From Rhodobacter sp. CZR27 (lineage in GTDB: Bacteria; Pseudomonadota; Alphaproteobacteria; Rhodobacterales; Rhodobacteraceae), in assembly GCF_002407205.1 (NCBI RefSeq), contig NZ_CP023548.1, forward strand, positions 1,326,501 through 1,390,500: a stretch of DNA of 64,000 bases. Reading direction: 5' to 3'. The notes beneath the pieces are model-generated. The model had not been told where the DNA came from. It ran no database searches and saw only the letters and a program-made list of their open reading frames with translations. Positions 38,874 through 48,704 of this stretch are shown in pieces. Positions within the stretch are counted from its first letter, which is position 1. Each line of letters begins with the position of its first letter. Both the position numbers and the translations under genes were made by a program.

Positions 38874-39020
38874 CGGCGCGCTCCGGCCGCGATCATGGGC
38901 CGCTCCGCCGAAGGGTCGCGGCGGACGACCATCGGGACGGGGCGGCCGTGCGGAACGGATGAGGCGGCCCCCGCGCGAAACGGTGCGGGGGGGCGATCAC
39001 GCCACGACCGGGCGCACCGC

Positions 39021-39053
39021 CCGGGAAGGCTGCCGGTCCGGCCGCCTTCCCGG
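39021..39053. terminator. Long inverted repeat between convergent ThDP and ALDH genes
   Basis: Two 16-base arms (CCGGGAAGGCTGCCGG and CCGGCCGCCTTCCCGG) pair with one mismatch around a single base. The near-symmetry suits a bidirectional terminator for the two converging operons. Confidence 0.55.
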
Positions 39054-39076
39054 CGTCGCGGGGCCGCGGTTCTTCC

Positions 39077-40516
39077 TTATCCGTGCTTCACCATGACATG
39101 GCGGACGACGGTGTAATCCTCCAGCGCATAGGCGGACAGATCCTTGCCGTAGCCCGACTGCTTCAGCCCGCCGTGCGGCATCTCGGAAACCAGCATGAAA
39201 TGCGTGTTGACCCAGGTGCAGCCGTAGCGCAGCCGCGCCGCGGCCGCCATGCCGCGCCCGACGTCCTTCGTCCAGACCGACGAGGCAAGGCCATAGTCGC
39301 TGTCGTTGGCCCATGTCAGCGCCTCCTCGACATCCGAGAAGGGCGTGACCGAGACGACGGGCCCGAACACCTCGCGCCGGACGATCTCGTCGGTCTGGCG
39401 CGCACCGGCGACGACGGTGGGGCGGTAGAAGAAGCCCCCCGATCCCATCGCCTCGCCGCCCGCGGTGATCTCGACATGCGGCTGCTCGCGCGCACGCTCG
39501 ACGAAGGAGGCCACGCGGTCGCGCTGGCGCAGCGAGATCAGCGGGCCGATCTCGTTCGTGGTGTCGTCTTCGGCGCCCAGCACGATGGACGAGGCCGCGG
39601 CGCTCAACTCCGCAACAAGGGTGTCATAGACCTTCCGCCCGGCATAGACCCGGCAGGCGGCGGTGCAGTCCTGGCCCGCGTTGTAATAGCCGAAGGCGCG
39701 CAGCCCCTCGACGACCTCGGCGACATCGGCATCGTCGAAGACCACCACCGGCGCCTTGCCGCCCAGTTCCAGATGCGTGCGCTTCACCGTCTTCGCGGCG
39801 GCATCGAGCATCTTGCGCCCCGTGGCGACATCGCCGGTCAGGCTGATCATGTCGACGCCGGGGTGATGGATGAGTTCGTTGCCCACGGTCTGCCCGCGCC
39901 CGGGCAGCACGTTGACGACGCCCGGCGGCAGCTCCTCGGCGAGGATCCGGGCCAGTTTCAACGCGGTCAGCGGCGTCTGCTCGGACGGCTTGAACACCAC
40001 CGTGTTGCCGCCGCCGATGGCGGGCGCGAGCTTCCAGGCCATCATCATCAGCGGATAGTTCCAGGGCGCGATCGAGGCCACGACGCCGATCGGGTCGCGC
40101 CGGATCATGCTGGTATGGCCGGCCAGATATTCGCCGGCGACCGTCCCCTGCTGGCAGCGCACGGCCCCCGCGAAGAAGCGGAAGCAGTCGACGATGGCCG
40201 GCATCTCGTCGTTCGTGGCCGCGTTGATCGGCTTGCCGCAGTTCAACGCCTCGAGCGCGGCAAAGCCCTCGGCCTCGGTCTCGATCCGGTTCGCGATCCG
40301 GTGCAGCGCGGCCGAGCGTTCGGCGGGCGTGGTCCGCGACCAGCCGTCGAAGGCGCGGCGGGCGGCCGCCACGGCGCGCGCCACCTGATCCGAGGACGCC
40401 TCGGCCAGCTCGAGGATCAGCGCGCCCGTGCGGGGATTCAGCACCGGCTCTCCCGGCTCCGCGCCGGCTTCGAAGCGGCCGTCGATCAGCAGGTCGGTGT
40501 CGAAGGTCTGGGTCAT
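39077..40516 (-). CDS. Aldehyde dehydrogenase, aminobutyraldehyde/betaine-aldehyde type
   Basis: A 479-residue NAD(P)-dependent aldehyde dehydrogenase of standard length. Visible features are the substrate-channel Asn in APWNYPL near residue 145, the general-base Glu in [12 protein letters not shown] near residue 248 and the nucleophilic Cys in [11 protein letters not shown] near residue 282. In context, as the last gene of a polyamine-type ABC operon, it resembles YdcW/PatD gamma-aminobutyraldehyde dehydrogenase, which converts aminobutanal from putrescine to GABA in the cytoplasm. Betaine aldehyde dehydrogenase is the main alternative. Confidence 0.85.
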   Translation of the reverse strand: MTQTFDTDLLIDGRFEAGAEPGEPVLNPRTGALILELAEASSDQVARAVAAARRAFDGWSRTTPAERSAALHRIANRIETEAEGFAALEALNCGKPINAATNDEMPAIVDCFRFFAGAVRCQQGTVAGEYLAGHTSMIRRDPIGVVASIAPWNYPLMMMAWKLAPAIGGGNTVVFKPSEQTPLTALKLARILAEELPPGVVNVLPGRGQTVGNELIHHPGVDMISLTGDVATGRKMLDAAAKTVKRTHLELGGKAPVVVFDDADVAEVVEGLRAFGYYNAGQDCTAACRVYAGRKVYDTLVAELSAAASSIVLGAEDDTTNEIGPLISLRQRDRVASFVERAREQPHVEITAGGEAMGSGGFFYRPTVVAGARQTDEIVRREVFGPVVSVTPFSDVEEALTWANDSDYGLASSVWTKDVGRGMAAAARLRYGCTWVNTHFMLVSEMPHGGLKQSGYGKDLSAYALEDYTVVRHVMVKHG

Positions 40517-40532
40517 GTCTCTCTCCCCGGGA

Positions 40533-41342
40533 TCATTTTCCCCCGCCGGCGGTCTCGGAACCGCCGCGGGTCAGGTAATAGGCGATCAGGATCGGCACGA
40601 AGGTGGCCGCGAAGACGATCATGGCGACGACGTTCGTCACCGGGCGCTGGCGCGGGCGGACCAGTTCGTTCAGCATCCAGATCGGCAGCGTGGCCTGCTG
40701 TCCGGCGGTGAAGGTCGTCACGATCACCTCGTCGAAGCTGAGCGCGAAGGCGAGCATCCCGCCCGCGAGCAGCGCCGAGCCGAGGTTCGGCAGGATCACG
40801 TGCCGGAAGGTCTGGAACGAATTGGCGCCAAGATCGGCCGAGGCTTCGAGGATCGAGCCCGAGAGCCTTCGGAACCGCGCCACGGCGTTGTTGTAGACGA
40901 TGACGACGCAGAAGGTGGCGTGGCCCAGCACGATGGTCAGCGTCGAGAACGGGATGTCCATGATCGAGAAGGCCGAGCGGAGCGACATGCCCGTGATGAT
41001 GCCCGGCAGCGCGATGGGCAGGATCACCAGCAGCGAGATCGCGTCGCGGCCGAAGAATCGCGCCCGCGCCATCGCCGCGGCACAGAGCGTTCCCAGCACC
41101 AGCGCCAGCGCCGTCGAGATCGCCGCGACCTTCAGCGAGAGCCAGAGCGGCCCCCAGATGTCCGGCCGGTTCCAGGCCATGGCGAACCATTTCAGCGTCA
41201 GGCCGGGCGGCGGGAACTGGTAGCTGCGCTCTTCGGTGGTGAAGGCGTAGAGGAAGATCAGCAGGATCGGCACGTGCAGGAACAGCAGTCCGCCGAGCGC
41301 TGCGAGTTTCAGGGCAAGGGGTGCGCGGCGGTCAGAGGGCAT
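40533..41342 (-). CDS. Polyamine-type ABC permease (PotC/YdcV-like)
   Basis: A 269-residue inner-membrane protein with six hydrophobic segments and an EAA loop reading [17 protein letters not shown] near residue 180, typical of PotC/YdcV permeases. It overlaps the upstream permease gene by 11 bp and is followed 16 bp later by the aldehyde dehydrogenase gene. Confidence 0.88.
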   Translation of the reverse strand: MPSDRRAPLALKLAALGGLLFLHVPILLIFLYAFTTEERSYQFPPPGLTLKWFAMAWNRPDIWGPLWLSLKVAAISTALALVLGTLCAAAMARARFFGRDAISLLVILPIALPGIITGMSLRSAFSIMDIPFSTLTIVLGHATFCVVIVYNNAVARFRRLSGSILEASADLGANSFQTFRHVILPNLGSALLAGGMLAFALSFDEVIVTTFTAGQQATLPIWMLNELVRPRQRPVTNVVAMIVFAATFVPILIAYYLTRGGSETAGGGK

Positions 41343-42267
41343 CGAAGGCTCCGATCCGGCGGGCGAAGGCGAGGTAGACCAGCATGATCGCGATGGGCAT
41401 CACCGCGAAGGCCGCGGCGAGCGGCAGGTTTCCGGCGGTGCCCTGCAGCATGTAGACCGCCTGCCCGATGAAGAGGCGCGAACTGCCGATGATCTGGGGA
41501 ATGATGTAGTCGCCGAGCGTCAGCGAGAAGGTGAAGATCGTGCCCGCGATCACCCCGGGCAGGGCGAGCGGCAGGATCACGTGGCGGAAGGTCTGGAACG
41601 ACGTGGCGCCGAGGTCGGCCGAGGCTTCCAGCGTAGCCTCTGGCACCCGCTCCAGCGAGGCCTGCATCGGCAGGATCATGAACGGCAGCCAGACATAGAC
41701 GAAGACCACGAAGGTGCCGATGTAACTGGTGGAAAGCGAGGTGCCCCCGATCACCGGCAGCGCCAGCACCGCGTTCAGCAGGTTGCCCGCGCCGATGCCC
41801 TCCGCGGCCCAGGTCACGATCCCCTCGCGCGCCAGGATCAGCTTCCACGCATAGACCTTGACGAGATAGGACGACCAGAGCGGCAGCATGACGCCGAGGT
41901 AGAAGGCCGCCTTCATCCGGCCGCGGGCGTAGCGCGCGGCGTAATAGGCGATCGGGAAGGCGAGGACCACCGAGGCCGCGGTGACAGCCGAGGCCATTGC
42001 CAGCGTCCGGAGGATCACGTCGGCGTTCGCCGGGCGCAGCAGCTCGGCATAGGTCTTCAGCGTCAACTCCGGCACGACCATTCCGGAGAATTCGTCGATC
42101 GAATAGAAGCTCTGCCACAGAAGGGCCGCGAGCGAGCCGAGGTAGACCACGCCCAGCCAGACCAGCGGCGGGGCGATCAGCAGCGCAAGCAGGATCGCGG
42201 GGCGGCGCCAGAAGAGGCCGGTCAGCCGGTCGCCGAGGCCGCGGCTCGGGTGGAAGGCCTCGCTCAT
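41332..42267 (-). CDS. Polyamine-type ABC permease (PotB/YdcU-like)
   Basis: A 311-residue permease with six hydrophobic segments, a long first periplasmic loop and an EAA loop [17 protein letters not shown] near residue 215. The EAA loops of this and the partner permease are nearly identical over their core, as expected for a pair docking on an ATPase homodimer. The start ATG overlaps the ATPase stop as ATGA. An in-frame extension into the ATPase gene region is only overlap and was not used. Confidence 0.88.
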   Translation of the reverse strand: MSEAFHPSRGLGDRLTGLFWRRPAILLALLIAPPLVWLGVVYLGSLAALLWQSFYSIDEFSGMVVPELTLKTYAELLRPANADVILRTLAMASAVTAASVVLAFPIAYYAARYARGRMKAAFYLGVMLPLWSSYLVKVYAWKLILAREGIVTWAAEGIGAGNLLNAVLALPVIGGTSLSTSYIGTFVVFVYVWLPFMILPMQASLERVPEATLEASADLGATSFQTFRHVILPLALPGVIAGTIFTFSLTLGDYIIPQIIGSSRLFIGQAVYMLQGTAGNLPLAAAFAVMPIAIMLVYLAFARRIGAFDAL

Positions 42268-43307
42268 GCGCTGGTCATCCGCGGCTTGCGCGCGGGTTCC
42301 GCCGGCTGCTCGCCCGCCATGACATGGGCGGCATCCTCGGACCATGTCAGGCCCACCTCGGCCCCGGTGGCGGGAACCGGCTGGCCTGCGGGCAGCAGCG
42401 CCACGAGTTCGACGCCCTCGACCTCGACCGAGACGCGGGTGCCGAGGCCGAGATAGCGCAGCCCGGTGACGCGGCCCCGGGCGCGGGGCGCGGTGGCGGT
42501 CAGTCGGACCGCCTCGGGGCGCAGGCTGGTCCAGGCCGCCGGGCCGCCGAGGCGGGCGGCGAGGGCAGGGGGCAGCACGTTCGACGACCCCACGAAATCC
42601 GCGACGAAGCGGGTGGCCGGGCGGTCGTAGATCTCGGCCGGCGTGCCGACCTGCACGATGCGCCCGTGCGAGAAGACGGCGACGCGGTCGGCCATGCTCA
42701 GCGCCTCGCCCTGATCGTGGGTGACGAAGACGAAGGTGATGCCGAGGCGACGCTGGAGGTTCTTCAACTCGTCCTGCATCGCCTCGCGCAGCTTCAGGTC
42801 GAGCGCGCCCAGCGGCTCGTCGAGGAGCAGCACCCGCGGCTCGTTGATCAGCGCGCGGGCCAGCGCCACGCGCTGACGCTGGCCGCCGGACAGTTGCCCG
42901 GGCTTGCGGCTGCCGTAGTCGGGCAGGTGGACGAGGGCCAGCATCTCCTCGGCCTTCGCGTGGCGGGTGCGGCGGTTCACGCCCTTCACCATCAGCCCGT
43001 AGGCCACATTGTCCCGCACGCTCATGTGCGGGAACAGCGCATAGTCCTGGAACACCGTGTTCACGTTGCGCAGGTTGGGCGGCACGCCTCCCACATCCTC
43101 GCCGAAGATGCGGATCGCCCCGGCCGTGGGCGTCTCGAAACCCGAGATCAGCCGCAGGCAGGTGGTCTTGCCCGAGCCCGACGGCCCCAGCATGGCGAAG
43201 AACTCGCCTTCGGGAATGGCGAGATCCACCCCGTCGACCGCCTTCACGGCATAGGCTCCGGCGCCGTAGTGGCGCTGGACATTCAGGAACTCGACGGCGG
43301 GGGTCAT
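42264..43307 (-). CDS. Polyamine-type ABC ATPase (PotA/YdcT-like)
   Basis: A 347-residue ATPase with all motifs intact: Walker [10 protein letters not shown] near residue 41, signature [15 protein letters not shown] near residue 138, Walker [12 protein letters not shown] near residue 158 and the switch VTHDQGEA near residue 194. A TOBE domain occupies the last 100 residues. It powers the import of a polyamine-like ligand through the two downstream permeases. Unlike the polyol ATPase pair elsewhere in the window, this single protein must form a symmetric homodimer. Confidence 0.92.
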   Translation of the reverse strand: MTPAVEFLNVQRHYGAGAYAVKAVDGVDLAIPEGEFFAMLGPSGSGKTTCLRLISGFETPTAGAIRIFGEDVGGVPPNLRNVNTVFQDYALFPHMSVRDNVAYGLMVKGVNRRTRHAKAEEMLALVHLPDYGSRKPGQLSGGQRQRVALARALINEPRVLLLDEPLGALDLKLREAMQDELKNLQRRLGITFVFVTHDQGEALSMADRVAVFSHGRIVQVGTPAEIYDRPATRFVADFVGSSNVLPPALAARLGGPAAWTSLRPEAVRLTATAPRARGRVTGLRYLGLGTRVSVEVEGVELVALLPAGQPVPATGAEVGLTWSEDAAHVMAGEQPAEPARKPRMTSA

Positions 43308-43390
43308 GGGTCACACATTGGAGAAGGGCGGCGGAACAGGCCGCGGACCAGCGAAATGGGCGGCCCGGCGTCCGGAGCCGGAACCGGGGC

Positions 43391-44545
43391 TCAGCGGCCG
43401 CCGATCACGCCGATGTAGTCGGACACCCAGCGGTAATAGGGCACGCAGTTGCCTGCCTCGCAATTCGCGACCGGCGTGGTCCAGAACCGGATCCGGTCGA
43501 AGTCGTCGAAGCCGTTGGCCGAGCAGCCCTCCTTGGTCTGCATGCCGCTGCCATCTGTGCAAGCGGCTGGCACCACCGGGTTCGAGCCGAACCAGACCGA
43601 AAGGTCCGATTGCAGGTTCGAACTCAGCGCATGCTCCATCCACAGGTAGGCGCAGGTCGGGTGCGGCGCCTCGGCATGCAGCATCAGCGTGTCGGCCCAG
43701 CCGGTCGCGCCTTCCTCGGGGATGGTCGAGGCTACGGGCTGGCCCTCGGACTTCAGCAGGTTGACCTGGAACGGCCAGGAACCCGAGGCCACCACGCCCT
43801 CGTTCTTGAAATCGTCGATCTGGATGAAGGCGTCGTGCCAGTAGCGGCTGACCAGTTCGCGCTGCTGGCGCAGCAGGTCGAGCGCCGCCTTGTACTGGTC
43901 CTCGGTCAGGGCATAGGGCGAGGTGATGCCGAGCTCGGGCTTGTGCGCCATCAGGTATTGCGCGGCATCGGCAATGTGGATCGGCCCGTCATAGGCCTGC
44001 ACGCGGCCCTTGTTCGACTTGCCGTCGGGCAGCGTCATCTCCTCGAACACCACGTTCCAGGACTTCGGCGGGCCGTCCTTGAAGACCTCGGTGTTGTACA
44101 TCAGCACGTTCGGGCCCCACTGGTAGGGCACGCCGTAGTGCACGCCGCCCACCGTATGCCAGGGCGAGTCCTTCAGCCGGTCGTCGATCTTCGACCACGA
44201 GGGGACGAGATCGGTGTTCACCGGCTGGATGCGCTTGCCCGCCACCAGCCGCAGCGAGGCATCGCCCGAGGCGGTGACGAGGTCGAAGCCGCCCTCGTTC
44301 ATCAGCGCCACCATCTCGTCCGATGTGTTGGCGGTCTTGACGTTGACCTTGCAGCCCGAGCTTTGCTCGAACTTCGTGACCCAGTCGAACTTGGCATCGG
44401 TCTCGCCGCGCTCGACATAGCCCGGCCAGGCCACGATATCGACCTGGCCTTCGGGCGTGCCGAGGGCGGCAAGCTGTGCCAGCGCCGGGTGAAGCGGGTA
44501 GAGAAGCGAAAGGGCGGTCGCGCCCGAAAGGCAAATGGTTTTCAT
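43391..44545 (-). CDS. Polyamine-type ABC substrate-binding protein (YdcS/PotD-like)
   Basis: A 384-residue exported protein with a signal peptide of about 23 residues (cleavage near ALA-Q). It carries PotD-like segments: VDIVAWPGYVERG, TANTSDEMVALMNEGGFDLVTAS and GVPYQWGPNVLMYN. An Asp/Trp-lined site is typical for cationic ligands. It would capture putrescine or a related amine in the periplasm. The start at 44545 follows CAGGGA. It is the first transporter gene after lysR, on the same strand and separated by 130 bp that hold a LysR-type operator. Confidence 0.87.
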   Translation of the reverse strand: MKTICLSGATALSLLYPLHPALAQLAALGTPEGQVDIVAWPGYVERGETDAKFDWVTKFEQSSGCKVNVKTANTSDEMVALMNEGGFDLVTASGDASLRLVAGKRIQPVNTDLVPSWSKIDDRLKDSPWHTVGGVHYGVPYQWGPNVLMYNTEVFKDGPPKSWNVVFEEMTLPDGKSNKGRVQAYDGPIHIADAAQYLMAHKPELGITSPYALTEDQYKAALDLLRQQRELVSRYWHDAFIQIDDFKNEGVVASGSWPFQVNLLKSEGQPVASTIPEEGATGWADTLMLHAEAPHPTCAYLWMEHALSSNLQSDLSVWFGSNPVVPAACTDGSGMQTKEGCSANGFDDFDRIRFWTTPVANCEAGNCVPYYRWVSDYIGVIGGR

Positions 44546-44657
44546 GGCAAAATCCCTGTGGTGACGCCGATCCCTCGGCCGTCCGGTTTGCCCGGCACTG
44601 AAGCGACGGTAATGCCGCGCGGCGGGATGTCGCAAATGCAAAAGCCAGAACTGTCCT

Positions 44658-44672
44658 ATCGGCAAAACCGAT
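44658..44672. promoter_or_regulatory. LysR-type operator ATCGG-N5-CCGAT
   Basis: A perfect 5+5+5 dyad containing the T-N11-A pattern (T44659 to A44671) lies just past the lysR stop and 113 bp upstream of the binding-protein gene. This is the expected position for LysR control of the polyamine-type operon. Confidence 0.5.
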
Positions 44673-44675
44673 GGG

Positions 44676-45587
44676 TCACGGGCTTGCCTTGAAGGGGAGG
44701 GCGCCCTGCGCCGAGCGGATGAAGTTGCGCGCCGGACCCGAGAGCGGCGCGCCCTTCCGCCATGCAAGCCCCACCGAGACCGTCGGAAGGTCGCCCGAGA
44801 CGTCGCGGATCTCGATCCGGTCGCCCTCCAGCGACCACGGCCGGTAGACGAGGCCCGGCATCACCGCGACGCCCGCGCCCGTGGCCACCAGGCTGCGCAC
44901 CGCCTCGACCGAGCGGGTGCGGAAGGCCACGCGCGGCCGGACCGACAGGCCCGCCATCAGGCGGCGGGTGCTTTCCTCGATCTCGTCGACCATCAGGCTG
45001 ATGAAGGGCTCCTGCACCAGATCCTCCGGCGCGATGGCCTCGGCCGCGGCCAGCCGGTGCCCCTGCGGCAGCCAGAGCCGGTAGGGCGAGACCAGCAGCG
45101 TCTCGACGTTGAGCGCGGCGCGGTCCCGGATCGCCGATGTGAAGAGCACCGCCACGTCCAGTTCGCCGCCGATCAGCAGGTGCTGGAGATAGTCGCCCGT
45201 CTCTTCCAGCGCGCTGATCTCCACCGCTGGCCAGCCGCGGCGGAACCGCGTCAGCAGGTCCGACAGCACATAGCCCGCCACCAGCGAGGACACGCCAAGC
45301 GAGAGCTGCCCGCCGAGGCTGCCGGTCTCGTCCCGGAAGGCCTGTCGGGCCGATGAGACATCGTCGAGGATCTGGCTCGCATGGCGCAGGAAGAGCGCGC
45401 CCTTGTGGGTCAGCTCGAGGCCGCGGGCGCGCCGCTCGAACAGGATGACGCCCAGGTCGTCCTCCAGCGAGCGGATCGCCTCGGTCACCGAGGATTGCGA
45501 GATCGAGAGCGCCCGCGCCGCGCTGGACACGCTGCCGGCCTCGGCTGCGGCGAGGAAGAAGCGAAGCTGGCGCAGGGTGAAGGCCAT
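44676..45587 (-). CDS. LysR-family regulator of the polyamine-type operon
   Basis: A 303-residue protein with an N-terminal winged helix (LRQLRFFLAAAEAGSVSSAA, residues 5-24, then SQSSVTEAIRSLEDDLG) and the usual two-lobed effector domain from about residue 90 (LSLGVSSLVAGYVL). It is upstream of, and on the same strand as, the transporter genes, not divergent. A T-N11-A operator directly follows the gene. By position it should sense the polyamine or an aminoaldehyde and control transport and oxidation. Confidence 0.88.
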   Translation of the reverse strand: MAFTLRQLRFFLAAAEAGSVSSAARALSISQSSVTEAIRSLEDDLGVILFERRARGLELTHKGALFLRHASQILDDVSSARQAFRDETGSLGGQLSLGVSSLVAGYVLSDLLTRFRRGWPAVEISALEETGDYLQHLLIGGELDVAVLFTSAIRDRAALNVETLLVSPYRLWLPQGHRLAAAEAIAPEDLVQEPFISLMVDEIEESTRRLMAGLSVRPRVAFRTRSVEAVRSLVATGAGVAVMPGLVYRPWSLEGDRIEIRDVSGDLPTVSVGLAWRKGAPLSGPARNFIRSAQGALPFKASP

Positions 45588-45826
45588 TCGGGCAGGGATC
45601 TCCGGCGGACAGGACCAGACCGTAGCCCGCTCGGGTCTGCGCCGGAAGATGCCAGTGGCGTCGCGCGCGGTGTCCGGCCCCGGTCCCGCGGCGCGGCGCC
45701 GCGCGTTGTTTCCATTCCGGCCCCTGCGGCCCGGCGTTGTCGCCCAACTCCGGCTTGTGGATGGGCCTGCCCCGGACTACCAATTTGTCTGACTGGTTTT
45801 TCTCCCATTTTTGACGTGCCCGCATC

Positions 45827-46234
45827 TTGCCCATCGGTTTCTTCAGGGTTGCCCTGGCCCTCTGTCTCTCGGCCGCCGTCGCGGAGGCCGGCGAGGCAGG
45901 GTTGTCCTGCGGGGGCGCCGCTGCCGCGTCCGAGCCGGCCGAGCGCCTGTGCATCGCGGTGCAGCAGGCGTTCATGACCATGCACGGCCGCGCCCTGCCG
46001 CGCATCCCCGCCGGAGAGCCGGCGCTTTTCCGGCTCGAGGTGGTGGAAGCCGGGCCGACGCGCCTTGCCGCGCGTCTCGGCTGGCGCCTGCCGGAGGGCG
46101 AGCGCACCACGCCGATCCTCGAGCTTTCCGTCGTCGATCGCGAGACGCTCCCCGAGGGCGCCATCGCGCGCTTCGCCGAGACCCTGCTTTCCCGTGTCGG
46201 GCCAGACCTGCCTGACGCCGTCCCGTCGCGCTGA
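45827..46234 (+). CDS. Small periplasmic protein upstream of the serralysin gene, unknown
   Basis: A 135-residue protein with a signal peptide (FFRVALALCLSAAVAEA) and a mature part of about 115 residues with two cysteines (GLSCGG and ERLCIAV) that could form a disulfide. The C-terminal part looks globular (LFRLEVVEAGPTRLAARLGW, ILELSVVDRETL). The only usable in-frame start is TTG at 45827, as a stop lies five codons upstream; no ribosome site is clear. It lies 29 bp before the serralysin gene, where protease inhibitors (Inh) often sit, but the Inh pattern is not recognisable. An unrelated secreted protein is equally possible. Confidence 0.6.
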   Translation: MPIGFFRVALALCLSAAVAEAGEAGLSCGGAAAASEPAERLCIAVQQAFMTMHGRALPRIPAGEPALFRLEVVEAGPTRLAARLGWRLPEGERTTPILELSVVDRETLPEGAIARFAETLLSRVGPDLPDAVPSR

Positions 46235-46263
46235 CCTGCGTCCGAACCAGAGGATTCCTGCCC

Positions 46264-47901
46264 ATGAGCCTGCCATCACCGCTCGAGTCGTTCCTTGCCC
46301 GCACGGTCGTGACCGAAGGCGTGGATGCCCCGGCCACCACGGCCACGCCCTACCGGATCAGCCCCGGCGGGCAGTTCACCGGAACCCTCGGCAGGGTGGG
46401 CGACGAGGACTTCATCGGCATCAGGCTGGTCGCCGGCGAAACCTATTCGATCAGCCTCGCGGGAAGCGGCGCCTCGCCGGTCGAGGACACCTATCTGGAG
46501 ATCCGCGGCCCAAACGGGAGCTGGCTGGCCAGTGACGATGACGGCGGAACGGACATGAACTCGTTTCTCACCTTCACCGCGACGACGACCGGCACCTTCT
46601 ACATCTCGGCCGGGTCCTTCGGTGGCGAGTACACCGGCCGATACACCCTTTCCGTCACCCGCGGCGAGGGGTCGCCCGTCTTCACGCATCACCAGATCGC
46701 GGACCAGCTGGTCAACGGCTACTGGCAGTCGACGGGCACGTCGTCGCGCAGCTTCGACGTCGGGCAGGGCGATACGCTCAACGTCGATCTGTCGGACCTG
46801 ACCGCCGCCGGCCAGCGGCTCGCCACGGTGGCGCTGCAGACCTGGTCGGCCGTCACGGGCATCCGCTTCGACACCACGCCGAACGCCGGCGCGCCCGTCC
46901 ACATCCACTTCGACGATCTCGGCGACGATGCCTACAGCACCTCCGTCTACTCCGGCGGGACGATCCATTCATCCGAGGTGAACGTGAGCCGCAACTGGCT
47001 TGAGAACGACGGGACGGGGCTGAACAGCTATTCGCTGCAGACCTACATCCACGAGATCGGCCACGCGCTCGGGCTGGGGCATGCGGGCAACTACAACGGC
47101 TATGCCGAGTATGGCACCGACAACCACTATGCCAACGACAGCTGGCAGGCGACGGTGATGTCCTACTTCAGCCAGACCGACAATACCTTCATCGACGCCG
47201 ACTACGCCTTCGTGGTCACGCCGATGATCGCGGACATCCTGGCGATCCAGACGCTCTACGGCCCGACGCGGAACATCCGCGGCGGCGATACCGTCTATGG
47301 CGACAACGCGACCGCAGGCGGGATCTACAACCGCATCGCGGGCCTTCCGGACGAGGAAGTCGCCTGGACGATCTTCGACCAGGGCGGGCGCGACGTGCTC
47401 GACCTGCGCTCCGCGTCGGAGGGGCAGCAGATCGACCTTCGCCCCGGTTCGGTCTCCAACGTCTATGGCGCGGTCGGCAACCTTTCCATCGCCCTCGGCA
47501 CCATGATCGAGGTTGCGCTGGGGGGCAGCGGGGACGACCGCATCACCGGCAATTCGGCGGCCAACGGCATGATGGGCGGGGCGGGCGAGGACGTCTTCGT
47601 CTTCTCCACCACGCTCGGCGGCAGCAACGTCGACCGCATCGTGGATTTTCGCGCCGTGGACGACACCATCCGGCTCGAGAACCGCATCTTTTCCGCGCTG
47701 TCCGAGGGGTCGCTTGCAGCCGGCGCCTTCGCGCGCAACGCGGCCGGGCGCGCGGCGGATGCGTCCGACCGGATCATCTACGAGACCGATACCGGCACCC
47801 TCTGGTATGATCGCGATGGACTGGGCGGGTCTGCCGCGGTGCGCTTCGCGGTGGTCTCGCCCGGCCTGAACCTGACGGGTGGCGATTTCCTCATCGGCTG
47901 A
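46264..47901 (+). CDS. Serralysin-type M10 metalloprotease with an N-terminal PPC-like domain
   Basis: A 545-residue protein. Residues 25-135 resemble a pre-peptidase C-terminal beta-sandwich (GRVGDEDFIGIRLVAGETY, TTTGTFYISAGSF), unusually at the N-terminus. The catalytic domain has the full zinc motif HEIGHALGLGH near residue 262 and the Met-turn VMSYFS near residue 300. The C-terminal serralysin domain has only a few calcium repeats (GGSGDDRITGN, GGAGEDVFVFS) and ends LTGGDFLIG, a type I secretion tail. It is a secreted endopeptidase. There is no Sec signal peptide and no type I exporter in the window. Confidence 0.9.
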   Translation: MSLPSPLESFLARTVVTEGVDAPATTATPYRISPGGQFTGTLGRVGDEDFIGIRLVAGETYSISLAGSGASPVEDTYLEIRGPNGSWLASDDDGGTDMNSFLTFTATTTGTFYISAGSFGGEYTGRYTLSVTRGEGSPVFTHHQIADQLVNGYWQSTGTSSRSFDVGQGDTLNVDLSDLTAAGQRLATVALQTWSAVTGIRFDTTPNAGAPVHIHFDDLGDDAYSTSVYSGGTIHSSEVNVSRNWLENDGTGLNSYSLQTYIHEIGHALGLGHAGNYNGYAEYGTDNHYANDSWQATVMSYFSQTDNTFIDADYAFVVTPMIADILAIQTLYGPTRNIRGGDTVYGDNATAGGIYNRIAGLPDEEVAWTIFDQGGRDVLDLRSASEGQQIDLRPGSVSNVYGAVGNLSIALGTMIEVALGGSGDDRITGNSAANGMMGGAGEDVFVFSTTLGGSNVDRIVDFRAVDDTIRLENRIFSALSEGSLAAGAFARNAAGRAADASDRIIYETDTGTLWYDRDGLGGSAAVRFAVVSPGLNLTGGDFLIG

Positions 47902-47907
47902 CAAGGC

Positions 47908-47938
47908 AGGGTGCCGGCCCCAAGCGCTCCGGCACCCT
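47908..47938. terminator. Bidirectional terminator between serralysin and host-attachment genes
   Basis: A perfect 10-bp stem, AGGGTGCCGG with CCGGCACCCT and an 11-base loop, lies 7 bp after the serralysin stop and 24 bp after the opposing gene's stop. Confidence 0.6.
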
Positions 47939-47961
47939 CCCCGGCGCCGGAACGCCGCCGG

Positions 47962-48417
47962 CTACTCCGACGTCTCCAGGTGGCGCCGCAGCACCTTCGG
48001 CAGGTCGTGCGGCGCCACATGCACGAGGTTGATGGCCTTCTCGTGGACCACCAGCCGTCCCAGGGATGCCGGCAGCAAGGTCCGCAGCAGCCCGAGCATC
48101 CGCGGCTCGGCGAAGATCGCGAGCCGCTCGATCTCGCCGGCCTCGTGATGATCCTCGAGTTCCGCGATGATCTTGCGCAGGAAGTCCTTCTCTTCCTCGC
48201 GCAGCGGATCGGAGCCGTATTCGATCGCCGAGCGTCGGCCTTCGCCGGTGGAACTGAAGCTGCGGCCGGGCTTGTCCGACATGATGTCCCGCAGCTTGTG
48301 CGCCTCGATGTGCATCTCGATCTCGGGCGGGGGCCGGTCCTCCTCCAGTCCCTTCAGGATCCGCGCATGGCTGGAATCGAGCACCAGCGCCCAGAGCTTG
48401 CTGTCCATGATGGTCAT
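47962..48417 (-). CDS. Host attachment family protein
   Basis: A 151-residue soluble protein starting MTIMDSKLWALVLDSSHARIL. It has the family pattern of an N-terminal strand with a conserved SxARI, the GRSFSSTGEGRRSAIEYG segment mid-protein, and LAIFAEPRMLGLLR then LVVHEKAINLVH in the C-terminal half. The name comes from an Agrobacterium attachment gene; the fold is RNase-L/Pelota-like and the biochemical role is unclear. The start at 48417 follows GAGGAGAGAGGG; an internal ATG three codons on is an alternative. Confidence 0.8.
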   Translation of the reverse strand: MTIMDSKLWALVLDSSHARILKGLEEDRPPPEIEMHIEAHKLRDIMSDKPGRSFSSTGEGRRSAIEYGSDPLREEEKDFLRKIIAELEDHHEAGEIERLAIFAEPRMLGLLRTLLPASLGRLVVHEKAINLVHVAPHDLPKVLRRHLETSE

Positions 48418-48704
48418 CCCTCTCTCCTCTGCCGGCCCGAAGGATAAGCCAGTCATCCCGCGCGGCATTGACCCCTGTCACGCCTGCCCGGCCCCGCCCC
48501 GGAGGGTCGCGGCGCGCCGGGCACGCTCCGCGACGTCGGCGCCCGGGAAGGGGCCGCCATGCGGATGCAGGCCGGCCCCGCCATCGTCCCGCCCGATCCC
48601 GGCGTCAATTTGCGCCTTCCGCAGCCGGCGGCTGCTGTGCCAACGATTGCGGACGCCCGGCGCGCGTCGCCGGCGCCTGCTGCCCACCCGGAAGGACCGC
48701 CCCG

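Noticed and set aside
45811..46215. An alternative frame over the small gene ahead of the serralysin
   Set aside because: Its product is Arg/Gly-rich without a signal peptide; the frame starting at 45827 has a clear signal sequence and globular composition.
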